Source: Apiotrichum sp. Y4204 (lineage: Eukaryota; Basidiomycota; Tremellomycetes; Trichosporonales; Trichosporonaceae). From it: a stretch of DNA of 64,000 nucleotides. The notes under the pieces were generated by a model. The model ran no database searches, had not been told where the DNA came from, and worked only from the letters and a program-made list of their open reading frames with translations. The translations under genes and the position numbers were made by a program. Each line of letters starts with the position of its first letter. The first letter of the stretch is position 1. The stretch lies in contig JAMYHL010000082.1 in the NCBI GenBank assembly GCA_025531455.1, forward strand, positions 62,001 to 126,000, written 5' to 3'. This document shows positions 43,793-54,606 of the stretch, one piece after another.

Positions 43793-46474
43793 GGCGGTGG
43801 GGGGGGGGGTGTGATGAATCCGGAGGCTGGTGGTGAGGAGGTCGGTCTTGGTAGCGGCGGAGATGATGGGGGTGGGCTGGTAATGATGGTCGAGAGCGTT
43901 GAGCGTTGGACGTTGAGCGTTGAGAGAAATGAGCTTGATGCGAGATGTGATGTGATCTTGATGCGATGATGCTCTCTCAGTCTCTTGGATCTCTTGTTGC
44001 CAAGCTGGGCATCCACAAGGTGGTGGGGGGGGAGTGGGCGACGAGCTACAATCTCACAGTACAAGCTGCATAATCTACCCGGGGTGCGAACAATCTCTCT
44101 CAGCAGCAGTAGCAGTGGTAGTGGTAGCTGGGTGGTGACTACGCCGCCGAGAGGTATACCCGCCCAGCGCCGTGCGGTAACTACGCGGGGGGCTGCAGGG
44201 GACTGGGCTGATCGCAAGCCGCCGGTCGTTTGCCTCTCATGCCCTCGTGCCCTGGGGTGGAATGCTCACTTTTTCGGATGTAGGATTGGCAGGGGAGGGG
44301 GATTGGCAGGGGGGATTGGCAGGGGGAAAAGAGGGGGGTTATACAGGATGTACGGGGTAATACCATTTTTTTTCTGGGGACTTTTTCCTTTCTTTTTTCT
44401 TTGTTTTGTAATCAATCTCTCTCTTGCTGCCGCCTCTTGGCCCATTTGCCATTTGTAATCCCCGCAGTGCCTGATGCCACCAAGCGGGGCGGCCGCTGCC
44501 CCGCTCCCCCCGGCTGCCCCGCGACAGCCATGTACAGCCAGGGGGTCACGCCCGTGCCTCATCGGCATTGGGGGCATAAGTGCGCACAAACGCCGGCCGC
44601 CGGGCTGCTGCGGGGGAGGACCAAAAAAAGAACACACCCAGGAAGTGGGAGGAGAGGGGGCGCCCAAAGACCTCATTCGCGGATCGTCTCTTTTTCACTC
44701 TGGTTTCAGGACGGACAAGCTTTGCAACTCGCGAGGCCGCGAGCCAACCAGCCAGAAGCGATTCCCGACAGAGCTCCAGAGCTTGGCTACTTCCACCAGA
44801 CGCCCCGTGCCCTGGCGGGGCCCACGCCGAGCCCGAGTCCCGAAGGGATACGCGAGACACGGAGGAGGATACGTGGCGACCTCTGCATACTGTACGAGGC
44901 TTGTGGATTCCCATCTCTTCCATCGGTAGCAGCGCGCTCGCCCTCGCGCTCCGCAAGTCACCACTGATCGTGATCGCCGGAGATCCCCTGGTGTATGATC
45001 CACGATCCACGTCACCGATCAGGCCGAGCAGCGCATGGGCCGTTTTCGTACACTGTGCGCCGAGGCCGAAAAGAGGAGATATAGATCTCGGCGGACCGGA
45101 CATGTCCGGTGGCCGCGTGCGGAACCCGGCGTCCGGTGTCCGGCGTCCGTGCTCCGATCAGGTGCAGAGTGTGGCTGTGCTTGTTGTAGATATAGATTTG
45201 ATGGGCACGATTACAATTACATGCGGGCGGGAATTACAGTATGGGCCACAGGTGGGATTAGTAAGGTGAAAGTACAAAGGTTCCAGGTCGTATTAGGACA
45301 TTGAGGGCGCGTAATCATTCCGAAACACACCCCCCAGAGGGGCGCAGGGCCGAGGGCCACATATTTTCGAATCCAATCCTATTCTCGCACCCTGCAGAAC
45401 ATTCTACTCTGTTGATCGGAGTGGGGCACCACGCCGACGTCGTCCGGGGCACGCATGCTATCCCTGCGCGCCGATCGACAGTAGCATGGAGCACATGGTG
45501 CATGGTCGCCCTCCATCCTCCAGAGTTCCGGGGTAGATGTTATGGATGCTGCGGAGGAACTACATTGTGGAGGCTGATGTAGAGACGATAGGGACGGCTC
45601 CGATTGATGAGTGTACATATAGTACATTGCGGGATATCCGGGCGTCAGCGTTCCAACGTGCACACAATTCTAGCCGCGTGCCGGCAAAAGAGGGATATCG
45701 CGATATCCATAAAGATACACACTGTTCCCTCGTCGGTGATCGCGGACGTCGGATCCCAGCCGCGTCAGGTCTACTCGCTTCGAAAGCGGACACCCAACGC
45801 CAGGGACGCCCACGATCGCCGCCGCGGCACATGCGTTCACTTGGCATTACACATGCTCAAGTGTTTCATGGCCTCGTGGCCCGTTTCTGCCTGCACAACT
45901 GTACTGTACAACTACTGACGATGTTCCGGGCGGTGCACTGTACTCGGACATCTCCCCGGAGCGCCATGGGCGTCGCGGTGATATGGTCTTGAATTCAATA
46001 ATACGGGGGATGCGTTCACGGAACAATCGCGCTTCAGACGGAGCACGCGGTGTGTCCCTGCGTACGTCCCTCCCAACGAGGTGCCCCGTCTACGGTCAAT
46101 GCCCAGTCTTGCGACGGGGCTTACCAGCTGTGACGCCCTCGTGCCGGCGGCAAGCGTCAAACATAGTAGTGCACAGAAAAGGGAATTAGTCTCGGTTTTC
46201 GGGAGACTAGACCGCCGTAATAAAGGGAATGTATGTCATGATGACCGTCACTCACTGTCTAACCCGCGGGTTGTCGACAGTGGAGGTGGTTGGAAAAATG
46301 CCGAGATGGCGGTGCTGTATCTCATATCTCGGTGTTTCCCGGCCCGATGCGCTAGACGCCGATGCCGAGGATTACCGGCCCCACTAACGTGACACGTTCC
46401 GAAGCTCACCGACCGCGGGCAGCATATATCACGGCGCGCGCTCGGGGAGGGAGAGCCCACATCCAGATATCACC
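43793..46474. other. 2.7-kb gene-poor region; P5CDH promoter at right end
   Basis: No convincing gene. It includes AGC/AGT-type short repeats (44101-44129), G-rich repeats of GGGGATTGGCAG (44290-44325) and T-rich runs (44367-44408). At the right end a CATATATCAC element (46421-46430), 45 bp before the P5C dehydrogenase start, is a plausible TATA box. Confidence 0.5.
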
Positions 46475-48199
46475 ATGTCGTTCACGTTCGTTCCCCCCAC
46501 CACGTACAACGAGCCCTCGGTGAGTTGACTTTTTGGACTTGGTTCGCTGACGGCAGTACAACTATGCCAAGGGCTCTGATGAGCGCCCGCTCATTGAGAA
46601 GGCACTCAAGGAGATGAAGGCGCGCATGCCGATCGAGGTACCCTGCGTCGTGGGCGGCAAGGAGGTGGGTTGAGTCGAGAGTCCCTCCGTGAGCGAGTGC
46701 TGATGTACATCAAGGTCAAGACCGGCAAGACGATGGACCAGGTGCGCCCCGACGACATCAAGGGGGCGCCGCTCGCGCGCTTCCACTGTGCCACCCCCGA
46801 AGTGGTGTCCGACGCCATCTCGCGGTCCGTCAAGGCGCAGCGCGAATGGGCGTCGACGTCGTGGTACACCCGTGCGACCATCTTTCTCCGCGCGGCGCAA
46901 CTCGTCACTGGCAAGTACCGTTGGCAGCTCATGGCGGCGACGATGTTGGGGCAGGGCAAGAACGTGTGGCAGGCCGAGGTGGACTGTATTGCGGAGCTTG
47001 CGGACTTTTTCCGGTTCAGCGTCAAGATTGTAGATGACGGGTACAAGCAGCAGCCAATGACGGTTGCTGCTGATGCCGTGAACCGCATCGAGTACCGCCC
47101 CATCGAGGGGTTCGTGCTCGCCGTCACCCCGTTCAACTTTACCGCGATCGGCGGCAACCTCGTGACTGTCCCGAGCATCCTCGGCGGCGTTGCGCTGTGG
47201 AAACCCTCCCCGATGAGCCTGTACGCCAACTACCTCACGCACAAGATTCTCCTCGAGGCAGGTGTTCCCGGCGACGTCATCCAGTTTGTCCCTGGGGACG
47301 CCGAGGCGATCGTCAACCAGTGTATCGAGCACCGCGAGTTTGCCGCGCTGCACTTTACGGGGTCTACGCACGTGTTGCGGGACGTGTGGGCGCGGATCGG
47401 CGCCAACGTACACAAGTACCGTTCTCTTCCGCGAATTATCGGCGAGACGGGCGGCAAAAACTACCACCTGATCCACAAGAGTGCGGATATGGAGGAAACG
47501 ATCATCCAGGCGATCCGCGCCGCGTTCGAGTACCAGGGCCAAAAGTGCTCTGCTCTCGGTCGCCTGTACCTCTCTCGCGCGCAGTACGAGGCGGGCTGGC
47601 TCGACCGGTTTGTGGAGGAGGTCAAGAAGATCAAGCAGGGCCCAGTGGAGGAGTACCCGTCATTCATGGGGCCGGTGATCAACGAGCGGTCGTACGACAA
47701 CATTCTCGGGCTGGTGGAGAAGGCAAAGGCTGCCGGCGGCAAGATTCTCGTCGGCGGAACAGGCGACAAGAGCAAGGGATACTTTGTCCACCCGACCGTG
47801 ATCCTCACCGAGGACCCGAAGAGCATTACGATGGAAAAGGAGATGTTCGGGCCAGTAGTCACGGCGTACATTTTCGACGACGACAAGTGGGAGGCGACGT
47901 GCGACCTGATCGACGAGACGAGCGAGTACGCTCTGACGGGCGCGGTGTTTGCGCAGGACACTCGCGCGCTCGAGGCCGCCGCCGAGCGCCTCAAGTGGTC
48001 CGCGGGAAACATGTACCTCAACGAACGCACGCCGGGAGCGATCGTCGGCCAGCACCCGTTCGGCGGATCCAGGTCTTCGGGGACAAACGACAAGAGTGGG
48101 ACATGGGCACACTTTTCCCGCTTTGTCAGCGCGCGGACCGTCAAGGACAACCTCGCGCCCGCGCCAGCCGAGTTTACGTATCCCTCAAACGTCGCGTAG
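46475..48199 (+). CDS. PUT2: Delta-1-pyrroline-5-carboxylate dehydrogenase
   Basis: Oxidises P5C/glutamate semialdehyde to glutamate with NAD, the second step of proline breakdown; homologous enzymes also oxidise the 3-hydroxy analogue from hydroxyproline. Three exons (46475-46519, 46557-46664, 46715-48199) with introns of 37 and 50 nt give 545 residues, the usual ALDH4A1 length. Catalytic residues are C329 in FEYQGQKCSALGR and E295 in IIGETGGKN. Cofactor and substrate landmarks include TPFNFTAIGGN, FTGST and EMFGPVV. The C-terminal P5CDH signature is HPFGGSRSSGTNDKSG. The N-terminus (MSFTFVPPTTYNEPS) lacks an obvious basic presequence, so mitochondrial import is not evident from the sequence. 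First gene of the proposed proline/hydroxyproline cluster; its partner PRODH starts 4.4 kb downstream. Confidence 0.96.
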
Positions 48200-48737
48200 A
48201 GAAGCAAGGAGAGTGGATCTTGTGTTGCGGGAGAAGAATATGCATTGCTTGTGCTTGAACCGAGGGGCTGTAGTCACTGATAGCCGTGGTAGTGGGTTGT
48301 ATTGTGCGTTGCCGGCCAAAGCGGAGACACCGCCAGGATATGCAGGAGGCCAGGATACAGTCCAGTCCAGTATGTAAGACTGGGATCGGATCAGTTGTCG
48401 AACAGCACGAACCAGGCGTGCAGCGCGTGCAGCGTGTGCAGCACTCTATGCAGCACATTTCTTTGCACTCTGCGCATGCCAGAGCCGTCGAGTCGCGCAA
48501 AGTGCACAAGCAAGTGCTCAAGTGCACAAGGAAGACTGCATCACAGACTACATTCATCATGTTCAAGCTACCATCGGCCCGACATGACCACATGTGTCCA
48601 GCTACATATCCATGGATCCAGCGTATCAACATGCATTTCCCATTTTACCCCACACTTCCAGCCTTATCGTCTGACACAAACTGCAATTCATACCTCTCAC
48701 TAATCCCAACAGCACAATCCTCTGCCAACACCACCAT
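48200..48737. other. Convergent intergenic region
   Basis: 538 bp between the P5CDH and zinc ADH stop codons. It contains a GTGCAGC-type short tandem (about 48417-48455) and GTGCACAAG/AAGTGCACAAGG copies (48506-48531). No gene is seen. Confidence 0.5.
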
Positions 48738-49931
48738 TCAATGCGCCTTGAGCTCCAGATCATCGGCGACAAACACAGTCTTGGCAATCTTGCCCTTGTC
48801 AAACAGCTCGTAATACTCCTCGGCATCGTCGAGGCGCACGCGGTGCTCGATAAACTTTGCAAAGAGCTCCTGGTTCTTCTGCAGCACCCTCAGCGCGCCG
48901 GGGAAGAAACGCCGCACGCTGCACCGCCCAAACTGCATTCGGATGCTGCCGTCAGCGAGAAACCAAAAATTGCCCACATTCTTCGTTTGTTCTCACTTTT
49001 TAGAGTAGAGGTACTCGCCGTGCAGGTCGAGTGGCTTGAGGTGCATGCCGATACTCGAGACGGCGCCAAAGGGACGCACAATGTCGAGCGCGACCTTGAG
49101 AGCAGGGTTATTGCCCACAAGCTCGAGGGCGACGTCAGCGCCGCGGCCCTCGGTCGCCGCACGGACAGCGGCATCGAGGTCCTCGGGGGCAGCGGCGATC
49201 GCGCCATGCTTCTCGGCGAGCGCACGGCGCTCGGGGCTGGGGTCCGTCGCGAACACGGTGGTGAACATTGTCTTGGCCGAGGAGATGCAGCACAGACCCA
49301 CAGGCCCGCATCCGATGACCACTGCAACTGCGTCGATGGGAGAGAGCATCTCGCGATCATCGTCCTCGTCCAGAAGTCGGCGGCCGTGGTATGCGCACGA
49401 GTAGCCTGTCGGGAGAATGTCGCCGAGGAGGAGCATGCTCTCCTCGCTCATATCAGCCGGGACGGGGAAGAGCGAGCTGTCCGCCAGCGGCTGCCGGACG
49501 TACTCTGCCTGGCAGCCCTGCAGCGCCGCGTTGCCGTATCCCTCCGACTTGTGGCACCGCGCAGTGTACCCCTTGTTACAGTAAAAGCAGTTGCCGCAGT
49601 TGGACGCAAAGGGCGAGGCGACAATGTCTCCCACTTTGAAATTCTTCACGGCCGCGCCGACCTCGGCGACCTCACCGACCACCTCGTGCCCGATGATAAA
49701 CCCCGTGCCCGGGTCTGTCTGGCGGTAGATGTGCAGGTCGGAGCCTGAGAGCTTTAGCTTGCGCGCTTGCGCACCGCAAAACCACATGGAGAACTCACCG
49801 CACAGTCCCGAGACGCGCATCTTGATGATTACGTCCGTGTCCTTTTCAATCACGGGGCAGGGTACCTGCTCGACGGCGATCTGGTGGTCGCCCTTGGCGA
49901 TCACCGCCTTCATGGTCGAGGTGTGAGTCAT
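48738..49931 (-). CDS. Zinc alcohol/polyol dehydrogenase (MDR)
   Basis: Medium-chain NAD(P)-dependent dehydrogenase of the sorbitol/xylitol/threonine dehydrogenase branch. Three exons (49931-49799, 49744-48997, 48945-48738) give 362 residues. Catalytic zinc ligands are C44 (SGLCGSD) and H64-E65 (GHEVVGE). Structural zinc cysteines are C94, C97, C100 and C108 (NCGNCFYCNKGYTARC). The Rossmann glycines are in VVIGCGPVGLC. Intron 1 (49798-49745, 54 nt) keeps the frame and has no stop, but removing it is required to join SGLCG to SDLHIYRQ as in all relatives. An in-frame ATG at 49913 (MKAV) is an alternative start. It is divergent from the YCII gene over 380 bp. Inside the proline cluster its substrate could be a pathway aldehyde or hydroxyacid, but this is inference. 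Confidence 0.92.
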
Positions 49932-50311
49932 GCTGTGGTGCGCAGTGGGGGATATTCTGTATTCTGTCTCTGGGGTGGCGAGGAAAGACAGCGTTCTCAA
50001 GTCGCGGCTCGGCCTGTTATGACAATCCGCAGAAGCATCGCCGCCATGCACTCGCGACGGCCATGTCCGGAATTCCGTACTGGGGCCCGCATCTCGCATC
50101 ACGGGGGCCCACCTCTTTGCCGTTTCGCTTCCGCTAATCTTCGGCATCGATAAGACTCGGCATCCGCGGTATCCGACGTCTTCCAGAGTTCGCCGATTTC
50201 CTGGGCCCCCACAGACAGACCCCCTGCCGCCCTACGTTTCCGCGGAATAGTTGCCGAGCTGTTTATAAGAAACCCACCACGCGGCGTCTCGTGCCCGCCG
50301 CACGATAAACG
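49932..50311. promoter_or_regulatory. Divergent promoter, zinc ADH / YCII protein
   Basis: 380 bp between two diverging start codons. It contains a perfect 10-bp palindrome CGGAATTCCG (50068-50077), which is an everted-looking CGG/CCG pair of the sort Zn2Cys6 factors can bind, and three GGGCCC boxes (50083, 50105, 50203). TTTATAAG at 50262-50269 is a plausible TATA box for the YCII gene. Confidence 0.5.
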
Positions 50312-51173
50312 ATGCCGCTGTACCTCGTCTACTGTCCCGACACGTCCGAGGGCCTCGCCCAGCGCGCGGCGCACGGCGCCGCACACAAGGCCGAATCCGC
50401 AAAGTCCCGCGCCGCGGGCACTACTGGTGAGTCACGAGGCACGAGTCTCGCCCCGAGTCTCGATTCGGAATGTGTGGAATATAAATACAGTAGTTGCTTA
50501 TCGCTTACGCTAGTCCTCGGCCGCGCACTCATGTCGCCGGAATACACGCACACCCGCGCAGCGGCACCCCCGGCCCCGGGCACCTGTAAGGCTGGGGGTG
50601 TCTAGGGATCCCGATGGCGGCAGGAGCCCACGGAGGTAACTAGGTACAAAGGAGACTGCAGTCGGTTGTAGGAAAGTTCGTATGAGAAATGCAAGATATA
50701 CATTTGCTACCTGGTTCGAGCTCGAATCGCTCGTCTTATATATCGTATGGGTCCCCATAGTCAGATCTCGAACTTGTCGAGTTCGAGATTGAACTGTCTA
50801 CCCCGCTTCGCTTCTTCTACTTAACCGACGCCGAAGGTGGAGCGCTCCTCTGCGGATGGTCCGACGAGGGCATCGGCGCGCGTGGAGTTCGAGAACGGAC
50901 TTCTCGGTTTCGACCGATGCTCGTGGAGTCCCCACGGGGCTCGGTGATCTTCGGCGCGCATCGCGTACTTGTCTTGCAGGGCATGACAGCACCGCGGCCG
51001 TGCACCCGGGATTCACGGGGAGCGTGATGGTCTACCGCTTCCCGAACATTGATGAGGCGTGGGAACGGGTCAGGCGCGACCCGTACTGGACTGGCGGCGT
51101 GTGGGACCAGGACAAGGTCTCTGTTGTAGAGCTGGATCCTACGGACGCAGATGCGACTGTTGCGTTCAAGTAG
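50312..51173 (+). CDS. YCII-related domain protein
   Basis: Small dimeric alpha/beta-barrel protein of the YCII family, 126 residues. Exons 50312-50426, 50514-50585 and 50980-51173; introns of 87 and 394 nt. The fold is recognisable from the order MPLYLVYCPDT (strand 1), RAAHGAAHKAESAKSRAAG (helix 1), VLGRALMSP (strand 2), HPGFTGSVMVYRFPNIDEAW (strand 3 plus helix 2), DPYWTGGVWDQDKVSVVEL (the conserved DPY..GGVWD loop and strand 4). In YCII proteins the His and Asp near these positions form a putative active site; here His20 or His24 and the DPY aspartate are candidates. The 394-nt intron is exceptionally long for this genome and carries palindromes. Family members fuse to or accompany catabolic enzymes, but the reaction is unknown. 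Confidence 0.82.
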
Positions 51174-51734
51174 CGCCTTGGTTTTATACTACTGGATATT
51201 GAATGCAGGTCTCAGTCTTCCGTGCTGGCAAATATAAATGTCTTTAATTGATGCAGCAGCCATGACCCTTCGAGGACGCCACCTCGTTCTCGCAGCGCCT
51301 CTAGGGTAACGGGGAAACACCTCCGTAGTCTTCCAGTCGCCCACTGCAAGTAGAAGTATACTGTACTTTGCGTACAGAGATCAAAGAACAACCGCGGAAA
51401 GACCTTGGAAGCATACTGCAGCATTTGATTCAGCACCTAGAGCTGCTCTGATTGTGGAGAATTCTCGAGTCTTGACCTTTGATGTATTACAGACCCTAGA
51501 GCGAAGGCAGGTGGGCTGGTTGAGGTAGCATTAGGAGCGGTCCTCTAGCGATGCTCGTTGTCCGCCGCAACCAGGAATACGCCAACCATCTCCCAAGGGC
51601 CTCATCTCACCCAGCTCAACGGGCATGCCTAAACCACCCTTGCATACGCATAAACCACCCTTGCATACGCATCCCTAAACCACCCTTGCATACTGCGACA
51701 ACCTAATGTTCTGCCTAATGTTCTGCCTCCCTCT
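51174..51734. other. Intergenic region with tandem repeats
   Basis: 561 bp between the stop codons of the YCII and RidA genes. Nothing coding is seen. The right part carries the tandem repeats listed at 51630-51726. Confidence 0.5.
51630..51726 (+). repeat. Tandem repeats, 21-25 bp x 3 and 12 bp x 2
   Basis: TAAACCACCCTTGCATAC is repeated three times (starting at 51630, 51651 and 51676), with spacers of 3-7 bases. Two copies of CTAATGTTCTGC (51703-51726) follow directly. They lie just beyond the RidA stop codon. Confidence 0.85.
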
Positions 51735-52208
51735 CTAGTTCGCGGCGGCAATAACCTCGAGGCCGCAGGGTGCCTCAAGCGGAAGCGCAAACACCTTGAC
51801 CGTCGCGCGCGCGGGACGGTGGTCCCCGAGAAACTCGATAGTGACCTTGTTGAAGGCATCAAAGTCGTTCATGTCAGTGAGGTAGATGTTCTGCTTGATG
51901 ATGCGCTGCGGCGAGCTGCCGGCCTCTTCGAGCACAATGCTGAGGTTGGTGTAGATCCGGCGCTGCCGTCAGTATGAAGCTCTAGTTCTTTTCCTCACGA
52001 AGCGGTCCTCGGCGGTCTCGCCGACGAGCTTGCCGCTCTCGGGGTCGATCGGGAGGATGCACGTCGAGTACACCACGTTCTCGTGCCGCACCGCGTGGAC
52101 GTACGGTCCCACAGTCTTGGGAGCGCGGGTCGGGGCAATGCCAATGAGGGGAGCGGCGGTCACTGCCGTCAGCCGAGTTTAGCTTGCGTGTCCACCCACT
52201 TGTTTACT
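51735..52208 (-). CDS. RidA/YjgF/UK114 enamine-imine deaminase
   Basis: Hydrolyses reactive enamines and imines made by PLP and flavin enzymes. The product is 130 residues, the family length. Coding exons are 52208 (a single A), 52162-51999 and 51962-51735, with introns of 45 and 36 nt. No ATG exists at the natural N-terminus; splicing 52207-52163 joins A to TG and makes ATG-ACC. Signature parts are AP..VGPYVHAVRHENVVY (N-terminal), PIDPESGKLVG, NLSIVLEEAGSS, IKQNIYLTDMNDF, and the C-terminal RPARATVKVFALP with the substrate-binding Arg, then APCGLEVIAAA. It lies between P5CDH and PRODH, whose pathway passes through cyclic imines, so a protective or catalytic role there is plausible. It diverges from PRODH over 402 bp. 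Confidence 0.9.
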
Positions 52209-52610
52209 TGTTGTTGAAGCTGTCAGTTCTGGGGAAGGATGGTGTCTTCTGCACTGCGAATGGCCTACATATATCTCTGTGAAGCAAAGGTACAGTCATC
52301 GTCCGACAACTATCACAGCATACCCCACCGTGCATAGCCCACCATGTTTTGGAAGCCGATATCAGTTCCGGTTTCCGATGTTCGCCGAGTCCGGATGTCC
52401 GAGACACCGAGGGCCGAGATCCCGAGAACCCGAGAGACCGAGAGTTCAAGAGTCCGAGACCAGATTTCCAGATTCCGCACACTGACGCTGATGTGAGGAG
52501 ATGTTCGGAAGGATGCTCGAAACGGTACAGCCCACCACGGCAACTTGCTTCTCCACATCTACAGGAGAAAGTCGCTATAATGACGCCTGTCCGTCACAGG
52601 TGGCATCGGC
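52209..52610. promoter_or_regulatory. Divergent promoter, RidA / PRODH
   Basis: 402 bp between diverging coding starts, containing the CCGAG array listed separately. Probably co-regulates both genes. Confidence 0.55.
52385..52458 (+). repeat. Array of eight CCGAG motifs, about 8-bp period
   Basis: CCGAG begins at 52385, 52399, 52407, 52414, 52422, 52430, 52438 and 52454. Spacings are 14, 8, 7, 8, 8, 8 and 16. The spacers are not conserved, which argues against simple satellite slippage and for clustered protein-binding sites. Confidence 0.8.
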
Positions 52611-54606
52611 ATGTCTCTGCAGTCCAACATGTCGTTCCTTCTCGCAACACGCAGGGCCACCCTTGCACAAGCGCACGCGCGACCTCACCGCTACCTGCAC
52701 GCCACAACGCGCCTGTACACCCCGCCGACACGCACCAATCCAAACGCCAAAAGCTCGGCTTCGACATGGAACGGCCAGCTGGAAACCGCCTCGGCAAGCG
52801 CCAAGGACACGGCCGCGAGCCTTTCCAGCGTCCGCCACTGGTTCCACTCTAACGGGTCGAACAACAAGGCCAAATGGGGCGTCGCGGCCGGCGCACTCGT
52901 GCTTGGCGGAATGTACTTTCTCAGCGGGGACGACGGGAGCAGCGACCCCGTGCTCGGGCGCCCAAACCCCGCCGACCGCGTGTATCTCGCCAGCGTCCCG
53001 ACATCCAAGCTCGTCTCCGGGTGGATGTGAGTAGACATATAATGCACAATTCGATCGAGAGGAGACGCTCATTGCCAGTGTGTATGCGTTTTGCTCGTCG
53101 CCGTTGCTTATCGACATTTCCGAGCCGCTCTTCAATCTCTGCCGTCGGATCCCAGTCGTCTCTTATTTAACAGACGCGTTTGCGCGCCGCACCTTCTTCT
53201 CCCAAGTAAGCTTCCCCCCCGCGTACCGCCTATGCTAATTTCCAGTTCTTCGCGGCGGAAACGGCCGAGGAATCCGAGACTGTGTGCTGGAAGCCTCTGC
53301 GGCGGGCGCGCATTGGTGTCCTCACAGCACACAACATTGAAGCCGAGACGTACGACAGCATCAACTCTCCGCAGACGATCGACGAGTGCGTCCAGGGCAC
53401 GCTGCACGCCATTGAGACGGTGGGAAAGTTTGGCATGGCGCGGAGTACCGATGCCGAGGCGCGCGCAGGGGATACCCGCTGCTGGGTGCGCACCAAGATC
53501 TCGGGACTCGTGCCGGATCCCCGGACGATGGTGCGTGCCAGCGAGCTCGTCACCAGCAAGCGGACGCGAGATGCGTATTATCCCGGCATTCCGCAGGACG
53601 GCGACTTTGAGCGACTCATGCAAGGGGAGGGTCTCGCTGCCGAGGTACGACACACAACCTCGTACCTACAGTCGCTGACAGCAGGACATTGCGGCGCTCA
53701 AGGACGTGTACGCCCATTTGCAGGAGTTTATGCGCTACGGACAAAAGTACGCCGTGCGAGTCATTGTCGACGCCGAGCAGTCGTGGTACCAGCCAGCAGT
53801 GGACGTGATGACCGAGCAGCTGATGCGCGAGTTCAACGCTGGTCCTGGCCCGGCGGTAGTGTGCGCGTCCTTCCAGGCGTATCTCCGGCGCAACACGGAA
53901 CTGGTAGCGAGCCAAATTGAGCGCGCCCGCGAGGGCGGGTACAAGCTCGTCTTCAAACAGGTGCGCGGGGCATACATGCCGTATGAGCGGGCGCGGTGGG
54001 CCGAACTGAACAAGAATGGCCCGCCCCCCGTCCTGGACACGAAACACGAGACAGACGAGTCGTACGAGGCTGCCATGGCGCTCGCTCTCGAGGCGATCAG
54101 GCAGCGCCGGGACGATCCCGCCGCTGCCGACGTCGCGGTCATCTTTGCGACCCATAACGAGGTCAGCGTCGAGCAGGCTATTACCCTGCTGGACCGGCTG
54201 GGTCTCGCGCGCGAGGACCGTGGAAAGCTGGTGCTCGACGAATACACTGCAAACAGAGTTGCATTCGCCCAGATCTATGGTGGGTTTAATGAGCAGCCGG
54301 GGTCTTTACTGACTGGACAGGAATGAAAGACGGGCTCACAAACCGCGTCGCCGACAAGGTGGTCACGACGACAGGGCTCCCGGTCGTCTGCAAAGTATGT
54401 ACCTCCGTCTCCTAATTGCATAACTACCTAGCTCACGCCAGTCCGCCACATACGGCACGCTCCAGCATGCGCTCCCGAATCTCTCGCGCCGCGCGGCCGA
54501 GAACAAGACCGTCATGGAGGGCCGTGGCGGTGCCATTGCGGAAAGGAAGCGGCTCGGCCGTGAGCTCTGCCGCCGTTATGTCCCCTTCTACCGTAGCGAG
54601 GTGTAA
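52611..54606 (+). CDS. PUT1: Proline dehydrogenase (mitochondrial)
   Basis: FAD enzyme oxidising proline (or hydroxyproline) to the pyrroline carboxylate, the first step of proline catabolism. Six exons (52611-53026, 53079-53205, 53246-53644, 53685-54279, 54321-54394, 54442-54606) with introns of 40-52 nt give 591 residues; ATG 52629 would shorten it by six. The N-terminus (LLATRRATLAQAHARPHRYL) looks like a mitochondrial presequence, followed by a possible membrane helix (WGVAAGALVLGGMYFL). Core motifs: RVIVDAEQSWYQPA (barrel strand), KQVRGAYMPYERAR, ATHNEVS and the spliced AFAQIYGMKDGLT, all typical of PRODH. The C-terminal helix ending, RRAAENKTVMEG, carries the proline-binding arginine pair (LSRRAAEN). 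Central member of the cluster; shares a divergent promoter with RidA. Confidence 0.95.

Noticed and set aside
42641..43969. 442-codon plus-strand open frame, Gly/Arg-rich
   Set aside because: Complement of the Pro/Ala-rich gene; its composition simply mirrors Pro/Ala codons.
46562..47542. 326-codon minus-strand open frame
   Set aside because: Antisense to P5C dehydrogenase, whose conserved catalytic residues prove the sense strand.
50715..50789. tRNA-like GGTTCGAGC and TTCGA elements
   Set aside because: No acceptor, D or anticodon arm can be paired around them; they are palindromes inside an intron.
51630..51726. CRISPR-like direct repeats
   Set aside because: Only three copies, spacers of 3-7 bases, eukaryotic context; ordinary tandem repeats.
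51969..52163. RidA starting at a GTG codon at 52163
   Set aside because: GTG starts are not expected for this nuclear gene; the G of that codon is the last base of a good CAG acceptor, and splicing supplies a proper ATG.
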